DNA of 46,836 bases from Gemmatimonadota bacterium (lineage in GTDB: Bacteria; Latescibacterota; UBA2968), in the NCBI GenBank assembly GCA_026705765.1, contig JAPPAB010000063.1, positions 1-46,836 on the forward strand, written 5' to 3'. The position numbers were made by a program, and so were the translations under genes. The notes below the pieces were generated by a model. The model was not told the origin of the DNA. It made no database searches and was given only the letters and a program-made list of their open reading frames with translations. This document shows positions 9,332 through 17,262 of the stretch, piece after piece; the stretch's first letter is position 1, and each line of letters begins with the position of its first letter.

Positions 9332-9352
9332 TCAGGCCTATCATTGGCCTGA
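9332..9352. repeat. Short inverted repeat in the 9296-9395 intergenic gap
   Basis: TCAGGCC and GGCCTGA form a perfect 7-bp stem with a 7-base loop in the 100-bp gap between the PorV-like gene and the DUF6785 gene. There is no T-tract on either side. It may be a weak end-of-operon hairpin for the outer-membrane operon or an operator for the DUF6785 operon. I see no clear -10/-35 pair in this gap. Confidence 0.4.
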
Positions 9353-9395
9353 CCCAGGGGGCCTGCCGCCCAGTGATCTCGCAAACTGATCGGGT

Positions 9396-10385
9396 CTAAA
9401 AACTCCCACTCAGAGACACGCGCAGCGGAGCATCGAAGCCACCCTCAATCGCCGAATAGGCAAAATCGACAGAGACCTGCCTACCTCCCACATAGTTCAC
9501 GCGAACACCGGCACCAAGTGAATAACTCTCGATGTCGTAATTGGTCTTGTATCCAGCTCGAAGCGCGAGCACCCTTGCGACCCAGAGTTCACCGCCAAAA
9601 TGTAACCGCTCACCGAAATCAGTGGCATAGCTGAAATCGACTGCGGCTGTGAGGTAGGTGGGATCTTCTATCGTTCCGTAAACTTCCATAGCAGCGGCGA
9701 TATTGAAGACCATTGGCATGGCGAAAGTGACCGCTTCCGGCGTTACGTCTTTGCCGAAATTCTGCAATGTCATCGCCAACCTGCTGGAGCCAAATCCCGT
9801 GTAGAACAGCGTGCCGAGTGAGACATCGTAACTGGAAATTTTCTTGTCGTGCAGCGTTTCCTGAATCCAGCGACCGTGAACGCCGAAGGAGAGCCTATCG
9901 GTCATTTTCTTCGCGTAAAGAAATCCGATGGCGACATCCCCAGCATTCACCATCTCTCCCGTTCCGAGCGGCTGGAGTATGGTGGTTTCCTTGCTCTTCT
10001 CAGGGTAGAAACCGATAAAGGTAACGCCCACCACGCCATAAGGCGTATTCGCCGCAACAGCGCTGGAAGCAACCGTGCTGTTTACCAACCATCGGTTGTA
10101 AGAGAACACGTACTCGATCCGTTTCATATGAGTCAAGCCGGCAGGATTCTTGAATGCCGCATTGATATCATTGGATATGGCCGTGTACGCATCCCCCATT
10201 CCCACCGATCGCGCCCCCTGGGAAATCTTCAGAAATGCAAATCCTGTAAGCCCAATTCGCGAAGCAGCGGTTGAGGAATAAATATCCTCATCCTTGATTT
10301 CCACATATCCCTGTCCCTGGGCGGGCGATTGCAGCAAAATCACAATCGCGAATACGCAGATTGATGCGTATATCCTGGTCATCAT
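9396..10385 (-). CDS. PorV/PorQ family outer-membrane beta-barrel protein
   Basis: A 329-residue secreted protein with a signal peptide (about 1-24, ending SPAQGQ). The segment GLTGFAFLKISQGARSVGMG, followed by DAYTAISNDINAAFKNPAGL, is diagnostic of the PorV/PorQ/UPF0164 group, distant FadL-like barrels. The rest alternates in beta-strand fashion and ends in a terminal Phe (SLSGSF), as outer-membrane barrels do. In Bacteroidota, PorV shuttles type IX secretion cargo to the attachment complex; related proteins are widespread in FCB genomes lacking a full T9SS. Being last in an operon with a protein bearing a C-terminal sorting-type domain fits a cargo-handling role (inference). The first of two adjacent ATGs has AAGGAG seven bases upstream. 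It lies 15 bp after the upstream stop. Confidence 0.87.
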   Translation of the reverse strand: MMTRIYASICVFAIVILLQSPAQGQGYVEIKDEDIYSSTAASRIGLTGFAFLKISQGARSVGMGDAYTAISNDINAAFKNPAGLTHMKRIEYVFSYNRWLVNSTVASSAVAANTPYGVVGVTFIGFYPEKSKETTILQPLGTGEMVNAGDVAIGFLYAKKMTDRLSFGVHGRWIQETLHDKKISSYDVSLGTLFYTGFGSSRLAMTLQNFGKDVTPEAVTFAMPMVFNIAAAMEVYGTIEDPTYLTAAVDFSYATDFGERLHFGGELWVARVLALRAGYKTNYDIESYSLGAGVRVNYVGGRQVSVDFAYSAIEGGFDAPLRVSLSGSF

Positions 10386-10400
10386 AGCAAAGCTCCTTGA

Positions 10401-12659
10401 CTATTTGATGATTACAAATGAACCGAACCGCATCTCCCCCTGAGATGAGCCCACAAGAGACTCTACAGAGTAGAAGTAGATGCCTGACTGTACTTCCGGC
10501 CTCGCGAAGGATCGCGGCGCCTGATTCCATTCTGCCTCTCCCAGGGGCGAATCGTGATTGATCGTCCAGATCAGGTCTCCAGATGGAGAATAGATCTTGA
10601 TCTGGGCCTTTCTGGGAATATTTGTAAATCGAATCTTTCTGGATCCCGGATACCTGTGTGTGCCATCATCCCGATAGGGATTGGGCACAACCAGGATTTC
10701 ATCGCCGAAATTGTCTTTGGTATCAGTTGCGGGGATCTTCGGACTGGTGAAGACCTGCATCCGCTGCTCAGGCGAGGAATACCCGCTTTCCATGCCACTC
10801 TGGACATTCTGCCGCACCTTGTCGGGCAGGTCTGCAAGCGTCTTGGTACCGTCGTTATTAGTCCAGGATGAATGCCCGGAATCGACCGAGCGGACCGAGT
10901 ACCAGTAGTTGAAGCCGGGAGCGGAAGTCTCATCCTCGAAGGAATAGATGCCGCCACTCAAATGCGCGGCATCTCCCACGGGAATCTCTTTCAGCAACTT
11001 GTAAGGCCCCGCTTCCTTGGTCCCCGAACGATAGACCCGGTAGGCTCTTAAGTCGGCCTGGCCATAGTCTGGATCCAACGCGCGATCGGCATCATCTGGC
11101 CATGTGAGGAGAACCTGCCCACGTTCGCTATTTCCCACTGAAAATCGCACATCCGGAGGCGGGTCGGGCAGATCGTAGCCGCTATCGTAGGCGAATTGAG
11201 CACGGCGCACATGATCCACGAGGGCCTCCCGGCCCAGAGAAACCTCGTCCTGATTGCCCGTTTGCGCCCATTCGATGACGCCCATACCCTTGGCGTCGGC
11301 AGCTGTTCCCCCGGCAAAAACCGCCACGATTTTCACTTTTTCACCAGGACCAATATCGTATGGTCCATACGTTTGACTGTGGGCGTAATCACCGATGTCG
11401 ATGGGATTGGATTGGAATCCCTGGTCTTCGACGAGTTTGTTCCACAGTTGCTCATCACCATCATTACTGGGATCCGGGTATGTGTAGTTATTTCTGCTGA
11501 AGATTTCCCACCACTTTACCGACACCGGCTGATCCGCGACTTTTGGCGCAACGTAGTTTTCCGAATCGTTTGTAAAGGGTGGGGTATAATCCAGAGGGGC
11601 AAACCCAAAGTACTGGAAGTCTGTCAGTTCCCCATCGACTCGCGCCGTGCCTTTGAACAGTGAATGGTGACGCGCCGAAACGTAGGGTCCACCAACGTCA
11701 TCCCACAAAGTAGAAGGCGCGTCCCCGTCGTAGTGGTAACTGAGCTTTAGATCCGCATATTCAGCTGGACCATCGTAGTTAGCTGCACCGGTGTATCTGT
11801 AGAAATCGTCCCTCAATTCGGGGAAATCGACCCACCACGCACCCGGGCTTGAAATAAAGCACCCCGCCTGAGAGATGGTCATGATGTTTACGAACGCAAA
11901 ATAGACGTCGTTGAGTTGCACGGGCATACCGGGATCCGGCTGGCCGTCTCCGTTGGCGTCTCCATTGTTGTGGAAAGTATATTCGTAAATGATGAAGTCG
12001 TCAAAGTCGGGATAGCTCCAGGAAAAGGCTTTTTGCGACACACTGATACCCGTTTTGGAGGACCATGCCGTGATGAGAATTTCCTCACCTTGAGAATCGT
12101 CCCCGATATACCGCCCATAGTCGTGGTTGTGGATTTCCACAGGCTCACCCACAATTGGAGGTGCTCCGGGCCAGTAGTTGGACATCGGGCTGAACCCGGT
12201 AAAGTGGGAGGCGGTCATAAATCCCAGATCTTTTTCCGGGCTGTTGACAATGTCATAGACCTTTTCCCGAATATCCTCGGTTTCCTGACTCGGGCCAACT
12301 GCCGAGGTGCCGTGATCTCTTGTTAGAATCATTACACCCTCGCCCCGAGAGGTGTCGTATCGGCGGGTAAACCGCGGATACCAGTGATAGTTGACAAAGC
12401 TCCAGTATTGCTCAAACTCGGTGGGTTCCAGCGGAATGATGGAACCCGGATATTGCATACCGGCTATATCCCTCATCACCTGTCGGTGAACCCGACCTGT
12501 GAGTCCGTTTCTGTACGTATGCCAGACCTTCCCCCGCGTCATGTGTCGGAATTTCCTCTGGAAGGGACTCGACTGCGCCCACAATTCCGAAGTTAGCAAG
12601 AGGGTCGCCAGCAATGGAAAAAGCAGAAACAAGATGCTTCTTCTTTTTATAGTAATCAT
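10401..12659 (-). CDS. Secreted protein with fibronectin III-like and C-terminal FlgD/T9SS-type sorting domain
   Basis: A 752-residue protein with a signal peptide (about 1-28, ending SELWAQ). The first ~490 residues are rich in Trp/Tyr/Asp and contain a calcium-binding-like DANGDGQPDPG near residue 235; I do not recognise a catalytic domain. Residues about 500-610 resemble a fibronectin type III module (VLLTWPDDAD, AYRVYRSGT, YWYSVRSVDS). Residues about 660-752 form a FlgD/type A sorting-like domain (VVPNPYRDDG, IKIYSPSGDLIWTI, SGIYFYSVES), the usual C-terminal export or anchoring tag in FCB bacteria. It lies between the TonB receptor and the PorV-like gene with 14-15 bp gaps, so it is probably a surface protein working with that receptor, for example capturing substrate. 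The ATG has GAGGAT ten bases upstream. Confidence 0.82.
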   Translation of the reverse strand: MITIKRRSILFLLFPLLATLLLTSELWAQSSPFQRKFRHMTRGKVWHTYRNGLTGRVHRQVMRDIAGMQYPGSIIPLEPTEFEQYWSFVNYHWYPRFTRRYDTSRGEGVMILTRDHGTSAVGPSQETEDIREKVYDIVNSPEKDLGFMTASHFTGFSPMSNYWPGAPPIVGEPVEIHNHDYGRYIGDDSQGEEILITAWSSKTGISVSQKAFSWSYPDFDDFIIYEYTFHNNGDANGDGQPDPGMPVQLNDVYFAFVNIMTISQAGCFISSPGAWWVDFPELRDDFYRYTGAANYDGPAEYADLKLSYHYDGDAPSTLWDDVGGPYVSARHHSLFKGTARVDGELTDFQYFGFAPLDYTPPFTNDSENYVAPKVADQPVSVKWWEIFSRNNYTYPDPSNDGDEQLWNKLVEDQGFQSNPIDIGDYAHSQTYGPYDIGPGEKVKIVAVFAGGTAADAKGMGVIEWAQTGNQDEVSLGREALVDHVRRAQFAYDSGYDLPDPPPDVRFSVGNSERGQVLLTWPDDADRALDPDYGQADLRAYRVYRSGTKEAGPYKLLKEIPVGDAAHLSGGIYSFEDETSAPGFNYWYSVRSVDSGHSSWTNNDGTKTLADLPDKVRQNVQSGMESGYSSPEQRMQVFTSPKIPATDTKDNFGDEILVVPNPYRDDGTHRYPGSRKIRFTNIPRKAQIKIYSPSGDLIWTINHDSPLGEAEWNQAPRSFARPEVQSGIYFYSVESLVGSSQGEMRFGSFVIIK

Positions 12660-12673
12660 GTTGTCTTATCCTC

Positions 12674-15600
12674 TTAGAAGCTGAGTCTCAATCCCAAATG
12701 CACCTGCCTTGGGGAGCCCAGAAAGGCCCTGTCGTTCGGATCTCCGAAATCCCTGTAGAGCTGGTCTGTTGGTACGGGTCTTCTCAAACCCCATTGAATA
12801 TAATCGAAGTTGTTTACCCGCCGATCTTTCTGATTGAACAGATTGTATGTTTCGACGAACAACGTGACATCGAAGCGGTCCCCCAGGCCGTAGAACGTCT
12901 TTTGGGCATTCAAATCAACCCAGGTGCGAAGTGGCTCATTTCGTTCCTCCACGCCACCTTCTGGAAGCGAGTATTCGAACCGGCTGCCGGTCTGCATGCG
13001 ATAAATCATGTTGGCCTGAATATTCCCGAACAAACCCGCTTCGCCAACCATTGGACCCCAATCGCTCGGCGTTCGATAGAGAAACGCCACGCTCCCAAAT
13101 GCCGTTCTGTCCCTGCCTCGTATGCCGCCAATATTCAACTCGGAAAGAATGGGAGTGATAGCCCAGATGCCAGGTTCCTTTTCAATAGCCGCCAGAAAAT
13201 GTTCATTCGGTCCTGCCGCCCCCTTGCTGGGACCACCACCTGCCTGGATGTCGCGAAGGAGTTGATTCGCTTTGGATCCGATTTCTCGGAGCTCATCCTG
13301 GGTCAGTGGAATTGGAACCTCCTGCCCGTTTCGAATCTCATAGCCAAGCCAGTAATTTCCAGCGGCGACCCACGTTGAATCCGGGAAGAACCGGTCTCCT
13401 GCTCCCCCTGCACGCCCTCCCGATAGCCACTGCGCGTTAAAGGAAGTCTGAAACGCGAAGTTATTGCTGAATCGCTTCTGGAAACCCAGTTCAATTCCCT
13501 TGATATCCTCATATCTAATACTCAAGTTGACACGGATCTGCTCGGTTCTCCCCGTGCCGGGGTCCTGCCAGATCGTCGTCTCGCCGCCCGTTGTACCAGT
13601 AGATAACTGATTATCTACCGTTTTGTAGTAGGCGGTTAGCGACAGGGTATAGTCCGAAACCACGTTCCAGTCGGTCCCCACTTCAAAACTGGTGGTTTTC
13701 TCAGGCGGTGTCGCCATGTTTCCAACGCCGATCTGGTTTTCCTTTCCGAGATCATTGAACCTCTCCTCGGGATCGATCTGTCCGTTGTCGTTGATGTCGA
13801 TGTCGGGAAAGCTCCCCACCCAGACCTGCCGATTCATCGTCCAGAGATTCGGAAATTTGTAAAATCTCCCATAGAAAAACCGGATGGTGCTTGCAGCGGT
13901 GATGGGATGTGAAACACCCAATCGAGGGCTGAACGCGATTTTGGCATCGGCGTCTGCCCGTGGTGCGTTTCGAAAATGTCGGAGTTTGTTGTACATAGGT
14001 GATGTTTCAAAAGATGGAACTGCGGAGCCTTTTTCTCCATTGTGGAATCCATCCAGACGAACGCCTGCATTGACGATCATGCCGCTGAATTCCATCTTAT
14101 CTTGCAAATAGAGTCCCCACTGAAAAGGGTTGATTCCCCGCTGAAAGTTTCCATCTGAAGCCCCATCTTTTGAGTAAAAGGCAACGACGCGGCGAGATTC
14201 GTTTTCTCCAATCTCCCCAAATGCCCAGGCGTCGGAATAGGTGAAGTCAATCCCGGTCTTGACCAGATGTCCCCTCGTGATCTGGCTGGAAATATCGAAC
14301 TTGACGTTGTAACGCGCGCGCGCTGAAATTTCGTAGGCACGCACGTCGCGCGACAGGTTGAAGTACCCGGCCGCATCCCTGCGCAGGGGCTGGGTCGCTG
14401 CGGGAATATCGCTGGTATCCTGTTTGGAAAAAGAGCGCGATATTTTGGCTTCATAGAATGTCTTTGGACTCAGGGTATGGGTCAAAGAGACGTAGATCAA
14501 ACTCTCACTATCCGTGAACCGTCCCGCAGAACTTCCTTCCGGTAGAAAGATGTTTCTCCCACCGTCTCCCAGACCTCGGATAGCACCGGCCGTAGCGCTT
14601 CTGCCCAAACTGGTGCCGTTGTTCCACCCTTTGCTCCAATGGTAGAATCCGCCGAGCTTGACCTTTACATTGTCTGACATATTGTAATTTAGCTTGACTG
14701 TATTGCGGGTATTTTCAGGAGTGTGCGAGGAAGAGGAAGGAAACGAACGGGAGGACCGATCAAAGCGCGTGCTGACGAATAGCCCGGCGTCAGGCGTAAG
14801 TGGTCCAGATAGATTCGCCTCTATGAAATGGCCTGCTGCACCGGTATAATCGATCCGCTGGTGAATAGTTTGTCCCGTTTCGGGATCTGTCTCATTTTCC
14901 CAGGCGGCATCTCCCCACTTCAAGTTATCTCTAAACTGAGGGGCGTCGTAAACGTCGTTGCCCCAGTGTTTTTTGCCCGAAGGATCAAACTTGTACTCCA
15001 ATCGTCCCGAATAGTTTTCCCCTGCCTCCCGCGTGACCAGATTGATAATACCGGCCTGGGCATTGCCATATTCTGCCTCCCATCCTCCGGTCAATATGGT
15101 GAGTTCCTGGACAGCCGATGTGTTTTGAAACTGGAAACGGTCAAATGCACCCACGCCATCGGTGGTCACAATGGGGATTCCATCTATGTAATAAGTCACA
15201 TCCGCGGCACCAGTTCCGCGAATCATGTCGTTTCCCTCCGGCAAAACGCCGGGCTGTAAAGCGAGGAGTCCAGAGACGCTTCTGATGATGGGAAGCGACT
15301 CGATATCCTCTGATCCCATGATGTATTTGCTGGTGGTTTTATCCGGTTCCACGGGTGGACGCTCGGCAATCACAACCAATTCTGTGGCCTGTAGAGCTAT
15401 TTCCTCCAGCGCGAAATCGACCGTCGTAGTCAGGTCAACGGCGACTTTTACATCGGTTTGAGATATCGTTCCATAGCCCACCAGAGATGCAGTCAGTGTG
15501 TGCACCCCAGGTGGTACGGTAAGAATAAAATAAATTCCATCGGCGTCTGTGGTAGCCCCCAAACGCATCCCTTTGACAACCACATTGGCTCCGGGAAGCG

Positions 15601-15727
15601 GTTGTCCCTGCGCATCTCTGACAGTACCGGAAATCTTTCCCGTAGTGGCAGCGAATGTCAAATCAGCGCCAAACAGAACCAGACTCAGCGTCATGCACCA
15701 CAGGAGAATTCGTTTTGATTCTCGCAT
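12674..15727 (-). CDS. TonB-dependent outer-membrane receptor with carboxypeptidase regulatory-like domain
   Basis: A 1017-residue receptor. It has a signal peptide (about 1-26, ending LTFA) and a carboxypeptidase regulatory-like beta-sandwich at about 29-115 (ISGTVRDAQGQPLPGANVVV). The plug domain at about 125-240 includes VSGLLALQPGV, GTGAADVTYYIDGIPI and ILTGGWEAEYGNAQAGIINL. A large beta-barrel follows and ends in LGLRLSF. It imports a substrate across the outer membrane using TonB/ExbBD energy (family knowledge); the substrate is not identifiable. The N-terminal regulatory-like domain and its pairing with a secreted partner recall SusC-type receptors, but the downstream gene is not recognisably SusD. 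It begins 12 bp after the beta-barrel gene stop, with a GGGGAA ribosome site. It is the central member of the outer-membrane operon. Confidence 0.92.
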   Translation of the reverse strand: MRESKRILLWCMTLSLVLFGADLTFAATTGKISGTVRDAQGQPLPGANVVVKGMRLGATTDADGIYFILTVPPGVHTLTASLVGYGTISQTDVKVAVDLTTTVDFALEEIALQATELVVIAERPPVEPDKTTSKYIMGSEDIESLPIIRSVSGLLALQPGVLPEGNDMIRGTGAADVTYYIDGIPIVTTDGVGAFDRFQFQNTSAVQELTILTGGWEAEYGNAQAGIINLVTREAGENYSGRLEYKFDPSGKKHWGNDVYDAPQFRDNLKWGDAAWENETDPETGQTIHQRIDYTGAAGHFIEANLSGPLTPDAGLFVSTRFDRSSRSFPSSSSHTPENTRNTVKLNYNMSDNVKVKLGGFYHWSKGWNNGTSLGRSATAGAIRGLGDGGRNIFLPEGSSAGRFTDSESLIYVSLTHTLSPKTFYEAKISRSFSKQDTSDIPAATQPLRRDAAGYFNLSRDVRAYEISARARYNVKFDISSQITRGHLVKTGIDFTYSDAWAFGEIGENESRRVVAFYSKDGASDGNFQRGINPFQWGLYLQDKMEFSGMIVNAGVRLDGFHNGEKGSAVPSFETSPMYNKLRHFRNAPRADADAKIAFSPRLGVSHPITAASTIRFFYGRFYKFPNLWTMNRQVWVGSFPDIDINDNGQIDPEERFNDLGKENQIGVGNMATPPEKTTSFEVGTDWNVVSDYTLSLTAYYKTVDNQLSTGTTGGETTIWQDPGTGRTEQIRVNLSIRYEDIKGIELGFQKRFSNNFAFQTSFNAQWLSGGRAGGAGDRFFPDSTWVAAGNYWLGYEIRNGQEVPIPLTQDELREIGSKANQLLRDIQAGGGPSKGAAGPNEHFLAAIEKEPGIWAITPILSELNIGGIRGRDRTAFGSVAFLYRTPSDWGPMVGEAGLFGNIQANMIYRMQTGSRFEYSLPEGGVEERNEPLRTWVDLNAQKTFYGLGDRFDVTLFVETYNLFNQKDRRVNNFDYIQWGLRRPVPTDQLYRDFGDPNDRAFLGSPRQVHLGLRLSF

Positions 15728-15739
15728 ATTGTGTTCCCC

Positions 15740-16450
15740 CTAAAAGTAGGTCTTCACGCGAATGCCCAGGTCCAGCGCATGAAAGGGAAAAACCTGCTTC
15801 AATCCCCACGCCTCCATGGGGCGTAACTGACCTATGATAATGTGGTATCGACCACGCAAATCAAGGGCGAATCGATCGGATGTATAGAAAGCAACGCCCA
15901 GACCGAAATTGATACCGACAGTTGTTCGGACATCCCCGTCGGATTCCAGAACAATGCTGGTGTTCAACGAATTACCCGTTTGGCCTGGAAAGATCAGCCC
16001 AGTTTCAGTAGTACGATAGTGATACATACCGCTCCCGAATGTGAAATAAGGCCGAGCCTTTTGGTCGTTGAGTTGCTTGCCAAAAAAGAAGACGCCGTTG
16101 ACCAGAAAGCTGTGAAAACGCATCTTGGATTGCGCGTTGGGACTTTTGTAAGACTGAAGATCTGTGGTACCGGTAGGCGCCCACATAAACTCGGCATCCT
16201 CCAGGCTCCCACCGTCAAACCGGGCGTGGTGGTATTCGTACTCCACCTCTATCCGCGCATGGCGATGATACACAATATTGACCCCGAATTGCGGGGCCTG
16301 TGTAAACCAGGTTCGGAGTCCCAGTACAGGCAGGTTCACGCTAATATTCCCCGCGATGCCCACTCGGGGAGTAAATTCCTGGGCGAATGAGATTCCCCCC
16401 AGGGCCAACACGAGAACTCCGCCAAACAAAATACTTCGAAATCGAATCAT
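15740..16450 (-). CDS. Small outer-membrane beta-barrel protein
   Basis: A 236-residue protein with a signal peptide (about 1-23, ending GGISFAQ) and alternating beta-strands throughout, for example IEVEYEYHHARF and MRFHSFLVNGVFFFG. It ends in the terminal aromatic LGIRVKTYF, as expected of a barrel inserted by BAM. It resembles the OmpW/OmpA-like outer-membrane beta-barrel superfamily, with no catalytic motif. A strong GAGAGGAGGCG ribosome site precedes the ATG. It is the first barrel gene after the receiver-like gene, separated by 92 bp containing a 13-bp tandem repeat, so the outer-membrane genes may have a second promoter there. Confidence 0.78.
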   Translation of the reverse strand: MIRFRSILFGGVLVLALGGISFAQEFTPRVGIAGNISVNLPVLGLRTWFTQAPQFGVNIVYHRHARIEVEYEYHHARFDGGSLEDAEFMWAPTGTTDLQSYKSPNAQSKMRFHSFLVNGVFFFGKQLNDQKARPYFTFGSGMYHYRTTETGLIFPGQTGNSLNTSIVLESDGDVRTTVGINFGLGVAFYTSDRFALDLRGRYHIIIGQLRPMEAWGLKQVFPFHALDLGIRVKTYF

Positions 16451-16503
16451 AAACGCCTCCTCTCGGATTTGGTGTAATCAGGATGAGTCCACATCTATCG
16501 CAA

Positions 16504-16529
16504 CTATTGTAGCTATCTATTGTAGCTAT
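16504..16529. repeat. Tandem 13-bp direct repeat (CTATTGTAGCTAT x2)
   Basis: Two perfect adjacent copies of CTATTGTAGCTAT lie between the receiver-like gene and the beta-barrel gene. On the minus strand each reads ATAGCTACAATAG, giving two TACAAT boxes that could serve as alternative -10 elements for the barrel/TonB operon. The 13-bp period could also place two protein-binding sites. Confidence 0.55.
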
Positions 16530-16541
16530 GTTAAACGCGAT

Positions 16542-16553
16542 ATCACCTCCTTT
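16542..16553 (-). promoter_or_regulatory. Orphan strong Shine-Dalgarno-like sequence at the end of the receiver gene
   Basis: On the minus strand the sequence AAAGGAGGTGAT spans the last codons and stop of the receiver-like gene and complements the 3' end of bacterial 16S rRNA over 12 bases. No ATG, GTG or TTG lies at a suitable distance downstream; the next gene starts 92 bases on with its own ribosome site. The two AGG codons and TGA stop are part of the match. It may be chance, a remnant of a lost start, or a pausing site at termination. Confidence 0.4.
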
Positions 16554-16944
16554 GTCTATGTTTACTCAAAAGGTGTCTGCTTTCTAACGCGGTTGCCTGT
16601 AGCAAAAACTGGTAGAGGGTATCGTATTCGCCAGGACCGATGATACAGTAGGAGGCCCCAGCTCGCCTGACCTCTATTTCCTGCTGAATAGAATGTTTAT
16701 AGGCAGCCAGGATGACGATTATATCTGGCACTGTGGATTTGATATTTCTGATTATATCCACTGCCTGCATATCCTGGAGACTGTCGTCTATCACGGCAAT
16801 GTCCACAGGAGTACTCATAATCATATCCAGACAAGCCTGCCCGGAACGCACTTGAGTCTGTTCCACAGGTTCGCCAGACAGAAGATTTTTCACGTCCCAG
16901 ACCAGCCGGGAATCTTCGGAGACAATCAAGATGCGTCTGTCCAA
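16543..16944 (-). CDS. Stand-alone response-regulator receiver-like protein, degenerate active site
   Basis: A 133-residue single-domain protein with the CheY-like pattern: RILIVSEDSRLVWDVKNLL at the start and IAVIDDSLQDMQAVDIIRNI, with D53/D54 at the phospho-acceptor position. The switch Thr/Ser position reads ILAAYKHS (Ala81) and the invariant KP loop is replaced by IIGPGEYD, so Lys is missing. The N-terminal acidic pair is reduced to SED. It may therefore not be phosphorylated normally and could work by protein contact (inference). No output domain is attached. The start is TTG at 16944 with AGGG seven bases upstream. The gene lies downstream of the sigma-54 activator, which has no receiver of its own, making the two plausible partners. 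Confidence 0.75.
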   Translation of the reverse strand: MDRRILIVSEDSRLVWDVKNLLSGEPVEQTQVRSGQACLDMIMSTPVDIAVIDDSLQDMQAVDIIRNIKSTVPDIIVILAAYKHSIQQEIEVRRAGASYCIIGPGEYDTLYQFLLQATALESRHLLSKHRQRR

Positions 16945-17069
16945 CGTATATCCCTCGCGATAATCGGGACAGAAATTGAGGCAGTAGATTTGGCAGGGAT
17001 TGAGTGTGATTTTAAGGTAGCTGAATCAATTCGTGAAAATTATTTTATTTCGTCTAATATGATATATAA

Positions 17070-17084
17070 GCAAAAAAAGTGCCA
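17070..17084 (-). promoter_or_regulatory. Candidate sigma-54 (-24/-12) promoter for the receiver/outer-membrane operon
   Basis: On the minus strand the sequence TGGCACTTTTTTTGC matches the sigma-54 consensus TGGCAC-N5-TTGC at every conserved position, including the obligatory GG and GC separated by ten bases. Transcription would begin near 17058, about 113 bases before the TTG start of the receiver-like gene. A sigma-54 activator gene is directly upstream. The caveat is that the same bases form the arm and T-tract of a terminator-like hairpin, so either or both functions are possible. Confidence 0.55.
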
Positions 17085-17121
17085 GACAACGAAAAAAAAT
17101 GGAAATCAGATTGTCTGGCAC
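17072..17121 (-). terminator. Terminator-like inverted repeat downstream of the sigma-54 activator gene
   Basis: GTGCCAGACAA (17079-17089) and TTGTCTGGCAC (17111-17121) are perfect 11-bp inverted arms around a 21-base loop. On the minus strand the structure is followed by seven T residues, which resembles an intrinsic terminator for the activator gene ending at 17263. The loop is longer than usual. The downstream arm plus T-run also reads as a sigma-54 promoter, so the element could alternatively be an operator overlapping that promoter. Confidence 0.5.
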
Positions 17122-17167
17122 AATTAGACTATTATTTTATATATATTTACGTGAATGGAATTGAATG

Positions 17168-17196
17168 GAGAATTCCTGCAGGACCCGGGAATTCCA
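17168..17196. promoter_or_regulatory. Palindromic element, possible upstream activator site
   Basis: GAATTCC (17170-17176) and GGAATTC (17188-17194) are perfect 7-bp inverted arms separated by 11 bp; the centre contains CCTGCAGG and CCCGGG. It lies about 85-110 bp upstream of the candidate -24 element, the usual distance for a sigma-54 activator binding site. The activator has a Fis-type HTH, which binds such palindromes. This is inference from spacing only. Confidence 0.35.
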
Positions 17197-17262
17197 GTTT
17201 GGCGGGAAGCATCTGGTACGTTCCCTCAGGATACAGTTGTTTCGAAAGGAAGCACTGAAGGA

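Larger units (their letters stand above)
16945..17262. other. 318-bp AT-rich intergenic region between activator and receiver genes
   Basis: No gene is visible here. The region holds a near-perfect 11-bp inverted repeat with a T-run, a sigma-54 consensus match and an EcoRI-site-flanked palindrome, all annotated separately. The middle (about 17030-17160) is markedly A/T rich and the part next to the activator gene is of mixed composition. The layout (activator gene end, palindrome, then -24/-12-like element, then receiver gene) is what a regulated sigma-54 promoter region looks like. Confidence 0.7.

Noticed and set aside
17168-17196. Cluster of EcoRI, PstI/SbfI and SmaI sites resembling a cloning-vector linker
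   Set aside because: The flanking sequence is not vector, the site order and spacing differ from the common polylinkers I know, and both sides continue into normal genes. Kept only as a palindrome.
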